The translations under genes and the position numbers were made by a program. The notes beneath the pieces are model-generated. The model was not told the DNA's origin and did not search any database. It was given only the letters and a program-made list of their open reading frames with translations. This document shows, in pieces, positions 51,080 through 58,785 of a stretch of DNA of 64,000 nt. The stretch's first letter is position 1; each line of letters opens with the position of its first letter. Source of the DNA: Pseudomonadota bacterium (lineage in GTDB: Bacteria; Pseudomonadota; Alphaproteobacteria; Rhodobacterales; Rhodobacteraceae); contig JBCAYL010000001.1 in NCBI GenBank assembly GCA_038533575.1, positions 586,226-650,225 on the forward strand, in the 5' to 3' direction.

Positions 51080-51394
51080 TTATGATGTAAGGCCGTCTAG
51101 GCCCTTAGACGCCCGCCAGTCGTCGAATGTGTGGTCGCCGTCGAGAACCATGCGCATGGCCATAACGGCGACCTGTGTGGCTTCTTTACGGACGTTGGCG
51201 CGCGGCTCCTCAAAGGTCGCCTTGGCCAGCTCGCCGACCTCCTCAACCAGCGCGGCGAAGGTGACGTTTTTGCCCGGAAACTTGTCCCGCGCGCGGCCAA
51301 GCTCCTCAAGAATTTCGGCGCACAGTTCCTCTTCGCGCGAGCGCTTCTGCCGAAAGTGCTGGATATCATCCATCAGTGGATCAGTCGTTGCCAT
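51080..51394 (-). CDS. MazG-like nucleotide pyrophosphohydrolase
   Basis: The 104-aa product has the helical MazG-like core: AALVEEVGELAKATFEEP with the metal-binding glutamates, then VRKEATQVAVMAMRMVLDGD. Such phage enzymes hydrolyse NTPs or dNTPs and may adjust nucleotide pools or ppGpp effects. Start at 51394 is chosen for the aaggacg signal; an upstream in-frame ATG exists. Confidence 0.75.
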   Translation of the reverse strand: MATTDPLMDDIQHFRQKRSREEELCAEILEELGRARDKFPGKNVTFAALVEEVGELAKATFEEPRANVRKEATQVAVMAMRMVLDGDHTFDDWRASKGLDGLTS

Positions 51395-51404
51395 CAGGGC
51401 GTCC

Positions 51405-51746
51405 TTAAATGGTTGCGTGAACGATAGCCCGAAACAGGGCATCTTTGATCTGCTGATCGCGCGGCAACTGGTCGAACGGCACCATGCACGGATGCGTTTT
51501 GGCCTCGTCGTCTTTTACCTCGCCATAGACCCAGCCGCCGCCCTCTTTGTGGCGCATCCAGTTGTCGTGTGATGCGCTGTCTCCGGCGTTTGGATTTTCC
51601 ATATGGAAGCGCACGCCATCCATGGCGCTGTTCTTTTGCCATTCTGGGGCGGCTTCCCATTCCGGCTGGCTCATATCGCCATTGGCTGCGCACCAAGCGC
51701 GGTTCGCCTCGTGTGCCACGCGCGCGGTTGCTTCGATCATATCCAT
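51405..51746 (-). CDS. RyR (ryanodine receptor)-domain phage protein
   Basis: The 113-aa product fits the RyR domain found in phages and bacteria: ARVAHEANRAWCAANGDMSQ at the start, NWMRHKEGGGWVYGEVKDDE and HPCMVPFDQLPRDQQIKDAL at the end. In ryanodine receptors this module binds ligands near ATP-like molecules; in phages its role is unknown, with nucleotide-derivative binding suggested. SD aaaggaccc. Confidence 0.8.
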   Translation of the reverse strand: MDMIEATARVAHEANRAWCAANGDMSQPEWEAAPEWQKNSAMDGVRFHMENPNAGDSASHDNWMRHKEGGGWVYGEVKDDEAKTHPCMVPFDQLPRDQQIKDALFRAIVHATI

Positions 51747-51767
51747 GCTTCTGGGTCCTTTCTATGC

Positions 51768-51932
51768 TTACTTCTTTGCGCGCTCTAGCGCCCGCGAAAG
51801 CTTGACTTGCAGTTTGTCCATCTCAGCGCCCAAGCCGTACATATCATCATCATACGCACCGTCTTCCGCAGCGATGCGTATGGCGTTTTTAATCTCTCGA
51901 ATTTCCCACTCGGCAAGCTGTAGCGTCGCCAT
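51768..51932 (-). CDS. 54-aa coiled phage protein
   Basis: The frame (MATLQLAEWEIREIKNAIRI ... DKLQVKLSRALERAKK) is a charged helical protein, first in the leftward right-arm operon, with agga upstream. Its TAA is followed directly by the conserved gcatagaaaggacc junction before the RyR gene. Confidence 0.6.
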   Translation of the reverse strand: MATLQLAEWEIREIKNAIRIAAEDGAYDDDMYGLGAEMDKLQVKLSRALERAKK

Positions 51933-52093
51933 CTGCTTCGGTCCTATCTCTGTCGCGTGGTTTCATACGCAAGAATTGATATAAAGACATATTTTCGTGC
52001 GTGCAAGCACGAAACGTATGGAATGTATCTTGTTGCGTATGAAATATGGGTATAGGTTGCGGCGTATGAAATTGTGCGCCCATATCTCGCGAC
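51933..52093. promoter_or_regulatory. Divergent control region with repeated GCGTATGAAA motifs
   Basis: This 160-bp AT-rich space separates the leftward and rightward right-arm operons. Copies of a TTGCGTATGAAA-like motif occur at 51961-51972 (inverted), 52014-52023 (ACGTATGGAA), 52033-52044 and 52062-52072. A perfect 8-bp-arm palindrome TTTCGTGC/GCACGAAA lies at 51993-52014. These look like operators for both operons; the regulator is not identified. Confidence 0.6.
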
Positions 52094-52558
52094 ATGCGCA
52101 TTGCCTACGGCTTCAACCGGCCCGAGAAGGCGCTGAGACGCTTGAACGCGGATCGGTTTTATCTCGACGGACCCGGCACGGATCGGATCGAGCGGCGATA
52201 CTTGCTGCGCGATCTGAGGGCCGGCGACACGTTGGTTGTGCTGGCAATATCGGATCTTGGCGCAGGCAAGGGGCTCAGAAATATGCGTGCTGAACTGGAC
52301 GCACGCGATATTGCCGTCGAGGTGGTCGAGCCGGAAAAAGAGCAGCCGAAGCGACCGCCTGGTCGCCCCTCTGCGTGGAATCCTTCGCCAGCCGATGATG
52401 ATCGCATCCGCGCGCTTTACGACGATTGGACCATCGACGGCGGCTACGTCATCGACCAAGCGTGCGAAGCGATGGGCGAGGACAAGTCACAACGCTTGGC
52501 GCGAGAGCGCGTCCGGGGGCGTCTTCTGCGCCGCTACGGTCCGCGCCCCGGCGCATAG
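52094..52558 (+). CDS. Resolvase-fold protein lacking the catalytic serine
   Basis: The 154-aa product resembles the N-terminal domain of serine recombinases (IERRYLLRDLRAGDTLVVLA, ISDLGAGKGLRNMRAELDAR, DIAVEVVE). Where resolvases have YxRVSxxxQ it has AYGFNRPEKAL, so the nucleophilic serine is missing. The C-terminal part (DDDRIRALYDDWTIDGGYVI) may be an HTH. It is probably a regulator, or nucleic-acid binding, rather than a recombinase. Confidence 0.6.
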   Translation: MRIAYGFNRPEKALRRLNADRFYLDGPGTDRIERRYLLRDLRAGDTLVVLAISDLGAGKGLRNMRAELDARDIAVEVVEPEKEQPKRPPGRPSAWNPSPADDDRIRALYDDWTIDGGYVIDQACEAMGEDKSQRLARERVRGRLLRRYGPRPGA

Positions 52559-52573
52559 AAAGGAGGCCAAGTA

Positions 52574-52789
52574 ATGCCGACAATCGGTGAAATCACTCGA
52601 GAGAACCAGATTGAGCGCGGCGCGGCTGCACTTCGTGCGCGCCAACAGGCAGGCCGGGTCACGCGGCCATGGAGCAAGCTGTCAAACAGCGACAAGCGTA
52701 AGTGGCGAGATCATGCGGCGGCAGTGCTTTCAGCAGCGCTTGACGACGAAGGTGAGCCGCCAGCTCGGCAGAATGAGGAGAACAGGTGA
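52574..52789 (+). CDS. Small hypothetical right-arm protein
   Basis: The 71-aa product (MPTIGEITRENQIERGAAAL) is highly charged and helical. The ribosome binding site is part of the conserved gcatagaaaggagg junction. The stop overlaps the next start. Function unknown. Confidence 0.55.
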   Translation: MPTIGEITRENQIERGAAALRARQQAGRVTRPWSKLSNSDKRKWRDHAAAVLSAALDDEGEPPARQNEENR

Positions 52790-53010
52790 TGCTTGATCCG
52801 TATGACGGCGAGGCCATCCGAAAGAGCGCCCGAAATGCGTTCGGACATGTGCCGGGAATTGATACCGAGGAATGCCTCGCTCGTCTCGTTTCCCATCTGC
52901 GAAATGGGATGAACGAGCGAAACGCCGCGTGGCGGGAGAACCAGGAACTGCGCGAGCAGGTCCAGAGTCTCCAAGCGGCCCTGCTCGCGCAGAATGAGGA
53001 GGGTGGCTGA
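52789..53010 (+). CDS. Small coiled-coil right-arm protein
   Basis: The 73-aa product (MLDPYDGEAIRKSARNAFGH) ends in a coiled coil (RENQELREQVQSLQAALLAQ). Couplings with both neighbours are TGATG-type overlaps. A GTG one codon upstream is possible. Function unknown. Confidence 0.55.
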   Translation: MLDPYDGEAIRKSARNAFGHVPGIDTEECLARLVSHLRNGMNERNAAWRENQELREQVQSLQAALLAQNEEGG

Positions 53011-53270
53011 TGGACGACGAGCCGCATTGGTCTCATGGCATCACGGTAGGAAGCGCGGAATGGGATCGACGCATAGACGACGCTAAAGCGCTTGAGCGAT
53101 GGTTGTATCCTCGCCTTCAGGGGCATGACGGCGAAGTCGGCCCTTGGCCTGTGGCCGACGTGGCGGACGCTCTGGATTGGACGTTTAGCCGTGTTCGCGA
53201 AGCTGTCGATTGTCATGAATACATGTTTCTGTTCGACGAAGGGTCGTCGTTCGAAATTGATGGCGAATAA
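53010..53270 (+). CDS. Small winged-helix-like right-arm protein
   Basis: The 86-aa product (WPVADVADALDWTFSRVREA, VDCHEYMFLFDEG) has a likely winged-helix core preceded by a Trp-rich N-terminus. It may be a small regulator. Coupled to the preceding gene. Confidence 0.5.
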   Translation: MDDEPHWSHGITVGSAEWDRRIDDAKALERWLYPRLQGHDGEVGPWPVADVADALDWTFSRVREAVDCHEYMFLFDEGSSFEIDGE

Positions 53271-53283
53271 AGGGGCGCCGGTG

Positions 53284-53505
53284 ATGGAGAAGCTAGAGGC
53301 CGAACGCCTTGCACGATTGCCACAATTCTGGCGCTGCTTCGTGACCGGGCTTTCCGTTGTCAAGGTTGCTCTGATCGACGCGCCCCTTGACGCCGTCCGC
53401 ACCTACCGTGGCGTCGTGCGCGATGGCTGGGATCTGGTCATGGCGCGGTTGGACCTGGCGCGCGAGATCGCGCATGAAAAGGAGGCTGAGACATCAACAA
53501 GCTAA
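53284..53505 (+). CDS. Small hypothetical right-arm protein
   Basis: The 73-aa product (MEKLEAERLARLPQFWRCFV) is helical and amphipathic with a moderately hydrophobic centre (TGLSVVKVALIDAPLDAVRT). No family recognised. Confidence 0.45.
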   Translation: MEKLEAERLARLPQFWRCFVTGLSVVKVALIDAPLDAVRTYRGVVRDGWDLVMARLDLAREIAHEKEAETSTS

Positions 53506-53516
53506 CTGCTAAAACC

Positions 53517-53702
53517 GTGCCCTATTCATACGTCGTGGGATCATCGGTGAGGCTTCTCGAAAATGGCGGGCGATGCGTGGGGATGGTGTCCATCCGCGCC
53601 ATGCATCAACCTCTGCCGCGAGAGACGCATGAGGCGCTGGCGGCGCTAATCACTGAGGCCATTAATCAGTTTCGCGCGCATAGAGAGGAGCCGAAATCAT
53701 GA
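53517..53702 (+). CDS. Small hypothetical right-arm protein, GTG start
   Basis: The 61-aa product (MPYSYVVGSSVRLLENGGRC ... ETHEALAALITEAINQFRAH) starts at GTG; an upstream stop excludes a longer frame. It overlaps the next gene by 4 bp. Function unknown. Confidence 0.45.
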   Translation: MPYSYVVGSSVRLLENGGRCVGMVSIRAMHQPLPRETHEALAALITEAINQFRAHREEPKS

Positions 53703-53887
53703 GCGCCTGTAAGCACCGATGCGGAGACTGTGGGCACTTCGCTGCATGGATCGATTTTAATATTATCGGGGACGAGCCCGAAGGGGTATGCACTGCGCCG
53801 CGACCGCTTCTCGGCCCCGCCCCCAATCGAGAGGTCAGACGCCGCGACGGGAAAGGCTGTCAGGCGTTCACAAAAAACGAGGGGTGA
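53699..53887 (+). CDS. Small cysteine-rich, zinc-finger-like protein
   Basis: The 62-aa product has CKHRCGDCGHFAAW at the N-terminus and further cysteines (GVCTAP, GKGCQAF), a pattern typical of small zinc-ribbon phage proteins. The ribosome binding site gaggag is in another gcatagagagga junction copy. Function unknown. Confidence 0.55.
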   Translation: MSACKHRCGDCGHFAAWIDFNIIGDEPEGVCTAPRPLLGPAPNREVRRRDGKGCQAFTKNEG

Positions 53888-54063
53888 TGCAGCACGTGTC
53901 AGAGCATCGGACGCTTGCCACCCTACGGCGGGAACTGGCCAAAACAGAACGCTTCATTCGCGCACGCCAATCTGGCATGGCGCCTCGGCAGGTTGGTCTG
54001 CGCGCGGCGCTCGAACGGCGCGACAAGCTACGACATACAATCGCAAGTAAGGAGCAACAATGA
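53887..54063 (+). CDS. Small basic right-arm protein
   Basis: The 58-aa product (MQHVSEHRTLATLRRELAKT, ERFIRARQSGMAPRQVGLRA) is strongly basic and helical. ATG overlaps the previous TGA and its own stop overlaps the next start. It may bind nucleic acid. Confidence 0.5.
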   Translation: MQHVSEHRTLATLRRELAKTERFIRARQSGMAPRQVGLRAALERRDKLRHTIASKEQQ

Positions 54064-54371
54064 TGCCGTGGAAGGTGACGAGGGTGCGTCAAGGGCACAT
54101 CGAAGATCATTACGATTGTAATCAACTTGGCGGCGCGGAGGTCCAGAAGTACGCGGCAGACGACATTTGGTGGCGCGTTCCTGGTATGGAACCGGGAGTA
54201 TATCATGAAGCCTTTACGGTTGGTGCCGCGCGGCGTGCTTGCCAGACGGCAATGACGCAAGTAATTCAGTACTTAACATGCTCCTTCAGTCAGGCAGGTT
54301 CGATTCCTGCTCGCTGGCCGAGATCTGGGGAAGGAACGTGGTTCGAATCCACGACGGCGCTTTGGCGCTAA
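54060..54371 (+). CDS. Last prophage gene, hypothetical
   Basis: The 103-aa frame starts MMPWKVTRVRQGHIEDHYDC and continues with WWRVPGMEPGVYHEAF. Its last ~30 residues (SQAGSIPARWPRSGEGTWFE) are read through two tRNA T-arm-like hairpins, so the true gene may once have ended earlier or the end may be chance coding. From 54372 to attR I see only AT-richer spacer. Confidence 0.4.
   Translation: MMPWKVTRVRQGHIEDHYDCNQLGGAEVQKYAADDIWWRVPGMEPGVYHEAFTVGAARRACQTAMTQVIQYLTCSFSQAGSIPARWPRSGEGTWFESTTALWR
54242..54318 (+). other. Degenerate tRNA-like structure with T-arm
   Basis: A perfect T-arm (gcagg-ttcgatt-cctgc) is preceded by an anticodon-arm-like hairpin with loop cttaaca (anticodon UAA) and partial acceptor pairing ccag/ctgg at tRNA spacing. 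The D-arm is poor and several stem pairs mismatch. A second T-arm, cgtgg-ttcgaat-ccacg, follows at 54337-54353. These may be remnants of phage tRNA genes. Confidence 0.3.
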
Positions 54372-54523
54372 GGGAGTGCTCCACCGGGATTGGAGAGGCC
54401 CGCCCTGGGGAAGGCGTAAAAAGCCCCGCGCAAATCGACAAGAGATAATTGAGATCAGAGAAGCATTTCCGAAAAAAACACGATCGCCTCTGTTTTGCGC
54501 CGCAAAATCAACGCAGTAAGTTG

Positions 54524-54539
54524 CCTCTCATCCGCACCA
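54524..54539 (+). other. attR core repeat (16 bp)
   Basis: An exact copy of cctctcatccgcacca from the tRNA-Leu 3' end marks the right prophage boundary. Chromosomal genes of a different style follow at once. Confidence 0.9.
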
Positions 54540-54559
54540 ATTCCCCCTGAGGACGATTC

Positions 54560-55696
54560 TCAATGCCTGAGCGAGGGCGGCCGTGCGTCGACCCAGGCAC
54601 CGTCGGCCTTGGCCGAGGCCACCGCCTGGTGCACGGCAGCCATGGAGCGGAGCCCGTCCACGGCACGGGGGTAGGCGCCGTGGGCCTCTCCACGCAGGGC
54701 GGCGGCGAGATCCACGTAGATATTGGCCACGGCGAGCGGAAACCCCTCGGGATGGGCGATGGCCACGCGGGAGAGGCGCTGCGCCTCCGCGCTGAGCCCC
54801 GCCTCGCCCTTTTCCATGATCTCCGTGCGTCCGCCCACGGGGGTGTGGAACACCTGGTTGGGCTGTTCGGAGGCCCAGCGGAGCCCGGCCTTTTCTCCGA
54901 AGACCTGGATGTCGAAGCCGTGCTGGCGCCCGATGGCCACCGACGACGTCCAGAGCCGGCCCACCGTGCCACCCTCCATGCGGAAGTTGACCATGGCGTC
55001 GTCTTCGAGGACGCGGGAGGGGATGGTGCTCGCGAAATCGGCGGAGAGCGTGCGGACCTCGTCGCCGGTGACGAAGCTTGCCATGTGGAGCGCGTGGATG
55101 CCGCAATCGGCGAACTGGCCCGAGACGCCCGCCTGCGCGGGGTCGTAGCGCCAGCGGACGCGGGGATTATCGGCATCGGTCGCGTCGCCGTGGTGACCGT
55201 GGCTGAAGGCGGCGACGACGAGACGAACGCGGCCCAGCGCGCCCGCGGCCACCATCTGCCGCATCTCGCGCACCATGGGATAGGCGGAGTAGCAGTAATT
55301 GACCGCGCAGATCTTGCCGGAGGCTTCCGCCACGCGCACGATCTCCTCGCCTTCTTCCACGGTCATGGTCATGGGTTTTTCGCAGAGCACGTTGAAGCCC
55401 GCCTCGAGGAAGGCCTTGGTGATCTCGAAATGGGTGGCGTTGGGCGTGGCCACGGTGACGAGGTCCACGCGGTCATCGCGCCCGCGCTCGCCCTCAAGCA
55501 TCTCGCGCCAGTCGCCATAGGCGCGGTCGGGGGCCACGCCGAGGCGCTGGGCGTAAGCGCGGCCTTTGTCGGCGTCGTGGTCGAGTGCGCCTGCGGCGAG
55601 CACGAAATTGCCATCCGCCTGCGCGCCGAGCCTGTGCGCCGGGCCGATCTGGCTGCCTTCGCCGCCGCCGATCATGCCCCAGTTCAGTCGTGTCAT
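54560..55696 (-). CDS. Gfo/Idh/MocA-family sugar or inositol dehydrogenase
   Basis: The 378-aa protein has the Rossmann start LNWGMIGGGEGSQIGPAHRL, the EKP motif LCEKPMTMTVEEG and a catalytic-domain histidine region (CGIHALHMASF). It oxidises a polyol or sugar with NAD(P). The start at 55696 has aaggaga; an extension nine codons upstream is less likely. It lies downstream of a related gene and divergent from iolD, so inositol or an isomer is a likely substrate. Confidence 0.88.
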   Translation of the reverse strand: MTRLNWGMIGGGEGSQIGPAHRLGAQADGNFVLAAGALDHDADKGRAYAQRLGVAPDRAYGDWREMLEGERGRDDRVDLVTVATPNATHFEITKAFLEAGFNVLCEKPMTMTVEEGEEIVRVAEASGKICAVNYCYSAYPMVREMRQMVAAGALGRVRLVVAAFSHGHHGDATDADNPRVRWRYDPAQAGVSGQFADCGIHALHMASFVTGDEVRTLSADFASTIPSRVLEDDAMVNFRMEGGTVGRLWTSSVAIGRQHGFDIQVFGEKAGLRWASEQPNQVFHTPVGGRTEIMEKGEAGLSAEAQRLSRVAIAHPEGFPLAVANIYVDLAAALRGEAHGAYPRAVDGLRSMAAVHQAVASAKADGAWVDARPPSLRH

Positions 55697-55741
55697 GTGG
55701 TCTCTCCTTCGGGGAAGGTGCACATTGCGTGCCGATCGCTC

Positions 55742-56836
55742 TCAGTGTCTGACATCTTCCCACGTGCCGCTCTCCGACGAGCGTAGCGCCGCATCCGTCA
55801 CCCGCAGCACGTCGAGCCCGTCCCGGAAGGTCGGCCAGCGGTTTTCGCCCTCGTGGATGGCGGTGAGGAAATCCTTTGCCTCGATGATGATCTGGTCCTG
55901 GTAGCCCGTGCCATGGCCCGGGCCCTGGCAGAAAGGGAGGTAGTCGGGGTGGGCGGGCCCGGTGAGGATCTTCTTGAAGCCGCGCTCCGCCTCCGGCCCC
56001 TCGCGGCGATAGAGCCAGAGCGCGTTTTGATCCTCCTGGTCGAAGCGGATCGCGCCATCCGTTCCATGGATCTCGTAGGCGTAGCCCATCTTGCGCCCCG
56101 TCGCGATGCGGCTGGCGTAGATGTGGCCCATGACGCCCGAGCGGAAGCGGCACATGAGCTGCACGTGGTCGTCATTCGTCACCTCGCCGCCGGGGCGCGT
56201 GCGGTGCACCGTCTCGAGGGAGGCGCTGACCTGCGCCATGGGGCCCATGAGCGCGAGCGCCGCGTTGAAGGCATGGGGCGCCAGATCACCGATGCAGCCC
56301 ATGGCCATGCCCTCGGTCCGCCAGTTGGCGGGCTCCTCGGGGTCGGCGAGGAAATCCTCCGTATGCTCCCCGCGAAACCACGTGAGCTGTCCGATGGCGC
56401 CCTCGGCGATGAGATCGCGGGCAAAGCGGGAGGCAGGCGTGCGGATATAATTGTAGCCCACCATGTTTATGTGGCCTTCGGCGGCGGCGACCATGGCCTC
56501 GGCATCGGCCATGGAAGCGCCCATGGGCTTCTCGCAGAGCACTGGCTTGCCCAGAGCGAAGGCGGCCCCGGCGATCTCGCGATGGTGGCTCTGTGGCGTG
56601 GCGATGATGACCGCGCCCACGCGCGGATCCTCCACGAGGCTGCGCCAGTCAGCCGTGCCACGATTGAAGCCGAAGGCCGCGCGGTAACGCTCCGCGCTCG
56701 CCTCGCTGGTGGCCGCGATAACCTCGAGCCGGGGCCGGAGCGCCGTGTCAAAGACCGCCCCCACCGCCGCCATGGCCACCGAATGCGCCTTGCCCATGTA
56801 GCCGCCACCCACGACGCCGATCCCGATCTCGCTCAT
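55742..56836 (-). CDS. Gfo/Idh/MocA-family dehydrogenase next to iolD
   Basis: The 364-aa protein has IGIGVVGGGYMGKAHSVAMA, LCEKPMGASMADAE and a catalytic-domain motif DLAPHAFNAALAL. The start at 56836 follows gggagg. It is divergent from iolD across an 83-bp promoter region and may catalyse a myo- or scyllo-inositol oxidation, but it is not a clear IolG by sequence alone. Confidence 0.88.
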   Translation of the reverse strand: MSEIGIGVVGGGYMGKAHSVAMAAVGAVFDTALRPRLEVIAATSEASAERYRAAFGFNRGTADWRSLVEDPRVGAVIIATPQSHHREIAGAAFALGKPVLCEKPMGASMADAEAMVAAAEGHINMVGYNYIRTPASRFARDLIAEGAIGQLTWFRGEHTEDFLADPEEPANWRTEGMAMGCIGDLAPHAFNAALALMGPMAQVSASLETVHRTRPGGEVTNDDHVQLMCRFRSGVMGHIYASRIATGRKMGYAYEIHGTDGAIRFDQEDQNALWLYRREGPEAERGFKKILTGPAHPDYLPFCQGPGHGTGYQDQIIIEAKDFLTAIHEGENRWPTFRDGLDVLRVTDAALRSSESGTWEDVRH

Positions 56837-56919
56837 GTGCCCTCCCAAGCTCTGCCGGATCACTCTTGAGCAGACGCGTGCAAGCTGCAACTGTCCGCTG
56901 ACGATGACGGGAGGAATGG

Positions 56920-58785
56920 ATGGGCGATCGCATCATCCGGCTGACGGTGGCGCAGGCCATCGTGCGCTATCTGGAAAACCAGTGGATCGAGATCGATGGC
57001 ACCGAGCACCGCGTCTGCGGCGGGGGTTTCGGCATCTTCGGACACGGCAATGTCACCTGCCTTGGCGAGGCGCTCTACCCGGTGCAGGACAAGCTGCCGC
57101 TCTACCGCGGGCAAAACGAGCAAGGGATGGGCTTTGCCGCGGCAGGCTATGCGAAGGCCTGGCTCCGGCAGCGCTTCATGTTCTGCACCGCCTCTGCGGG
57201 GCCGGGTACGGCGAATCTGCTCACATCCGCCGCGCTTGCCCACGCAAATCGCCTTCCCGTGCTCATGCTCTGCGGCGACACCTTCCTGACGCGCCTGCCG
57301 GATCCTGTGCTCCAACAGCTCGAACACTTCGGGGATCCGACGCTCGGGCTCAATGACGCCTTTCGAGCCGTGAGCCGCTATTGGGATCGCATCACGCATC
57401 CCGCGCAAGTCATCCAGAGCCTGCCTGCCGCTCTCGCCACCATGCTCGACCCCGCCGATTGCGGGCCGGCCTTCATCGCGCTGCCACAGGATGTGCAGGG
57501 TTGGGCCTATGACTACCCCGTGGAGATGTTCGCCAAGACGGTGCACCGCGTCCGGCGCCAGTCGCCCGACGCCCGCGAGGTGGCCGATGCCGCGGCGGCG
57601 CTGATGTCGGCCAAGCGGCCCATGATCATCGCGGGCGGTGGGGTGCAGTATTCGGGTGCCGTGGCCGAACTCACCGCCTTCGCAGAGGCGCACCAGATCC
57701 CGGTGGTGGAGACCATCGCGGGCCGCGCGAACCTCCTCGATGACCACGCGCTCAACGCCGGGCCCATTGGGGTCACGGGCTCAGACAGTGCCAATGCCAT
57801 TGCAAAGGAAGCGGACGTGATCGTCTCCGTGGGCTCGCGGCTGCAGGATTTCACCACGGGCTCCTGGACGGCCTTCGCCAAGGAAGCACAGGTCATCGGC
57901 CTCAACGCCGCACGCCACGACGCGGGCAAGCACCGCTCGCTGCCCGTGGTGGGCGACGCGAAGCTCGGGCTCGAGGCGCTGGGCGCAGCTTTGGGCGGAT
58001 ACACGGCCCCCGCCGACTGGACGGCCCGCGCGCGCACGGAGCGGGAGGCGTGGGACGCCTATGTCGCGGGCAACACCCGCGCGGGGAATGGCCCGAACTC
58101 CTACGCACAGGCCATCGGGGTCGTGAACGCGCTCTGCCACGCCGAGGACCGCGTCGTTGCGGCCGCGGGGGGCCTGCCCGCAGAGGTCACGGCCAACTGG
58201 AAGACGCTCAGCGTCGGCTCCGTCGATGTCGAGTTCGGCTTTTCCTGCATGGGCTACGAGATCGCCGGTGCCTGGGGCGCGGCCATCGCGCAGGCCGAGC
58301 GTAAGCCAGGGCGCGACGTCATCTCGTTCTGCGGGGACGGCTCCTATCTCCTCATGAATTCAGACATCTATAGCTCGGTCCTCACGCAAAAGAAGATGAT
58401 CGTGCTCGTCCTCGACAATGGCGGCTTTGCCGTCATCAACAAGCTTCAGAACAACACCGGCAACGAGAGCTTCAACAACCTCATCGCCGACACGCCCACC
58501 GCCACGCATCAAGTGGGCGTGGACTTCGCCGCCCACGCCGCCGCCATGGGCGCGATTGCGGAAACGGTGGCGAACCCGGCGGAGCTGGCGGAGGCCTTCA
58601 AGCGCGCGCAGGAGGCCCACCGCACCACCGTGATCGCCATGCAGGTGGACGCCTACGAGGGCTGGACCACGCAAGGCCACGCCTGGTGGGAGGTGGGGAC
58701 GCCGGAAGTCTCCGAAAGCGCCCGTGTCCGCAAAGCGCGGGAAAGCCAGGAAGCCACGCGCGCTGAGCAGCGGAAGGGCGTCTGA
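56920..58785 (+). CDS. iolD: 3D-trihydroxycyclohexane-1,2-dione hydrolase
   Basis: The 621-aa ThDP enzyme has VCGGGFGIFGHGNVTCLGEA, the activating-glutamate region RGQNEQGMGFAAAGYAKA and the ThDP/Mg motif CGDGSYLLMNSDIYSSVLTQ. Its strict likeness to IolD and the following iolC and iolB fix the role: hydrolytic ring opening in inositol catabolism. Good ribosome binding site (gggagga). It is the first gene of the operon and ends in a TGATG overlap with iolC. Confidence 0.95.
   Translation: MGDRIIRLTVAQAIVRYLENQWIEIDGTEHRVCGGGFGIFGHGNVTCLGEALYPVQDKLPLYRGQNEQGMGFAAAGYAKAWLRQRFMFCTASAGPGTANLLTSAALAHANRLPVLMLCGDTFLTRLPDPVLQQLEHFGDPTLGLNDAFRAVSRYWDRITHPAQVIQSLPAALATMLDPADCGPAFIALPQDVQGWAYDYPVEMFAKTVHRVRRQSPDAREVADAAAALMSAKRPMIIAGGGVQYSGAVAELTAFAEAHQIPVVETIAGRANLLDDHALNAGPIGVTGSDSANAIAKEADVIVSVGSRLQDFTTGSWTAFAKEAQVIGLNAARHDAGKHRSLPVVGDAKLGLEALGAALGGYTAPADWTARARTEREAWDAYVAGNTRAGNGPNSYAQAIGVVNALCHAEDRVVAAAGGLPAEVTANWKTLSVGSVDVEFGFSCMGYEIAGAWGAAIAQAERKPGRDVISFCGDGSYLLMNSDIYSSVLTQKKMIVLVLDNGGFAVINKLQNNTGNESFNNLIADTPTATHQVGVDFAAHAAAMGAIAETVANPAELAEAFKRAQEAHRTTVIAMQVDAYEGWTTQGHAWWEVGTPEVSESARVRKARESQEATRAEQRKGV

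Larger units (their letters stand above)
11256..54539. mobile_element. Integrated siphovirus-like prophage, about 43.3 kb
   Basis: The element is bounded by a 16-bp repeat of the tRNA-Leu 3' end. It has integration, immunity, recombination, packaging, head, tail, lysis and accessory modules in normal phage order. All essential-looking structural genes are open, with overlapping starts and stops, so it may be inducible. A non-contractile tail is inferred from a tape measure, tube, terminator and hub without sheath or baseplate genes. The capsid set (DUF1073 portal, DUF2213, Gp24-like, DUF2184) is a recognised grouping. One accessory gene (50237-50831) is broken by a homopolymer frameshift. Confidence 0.95.
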
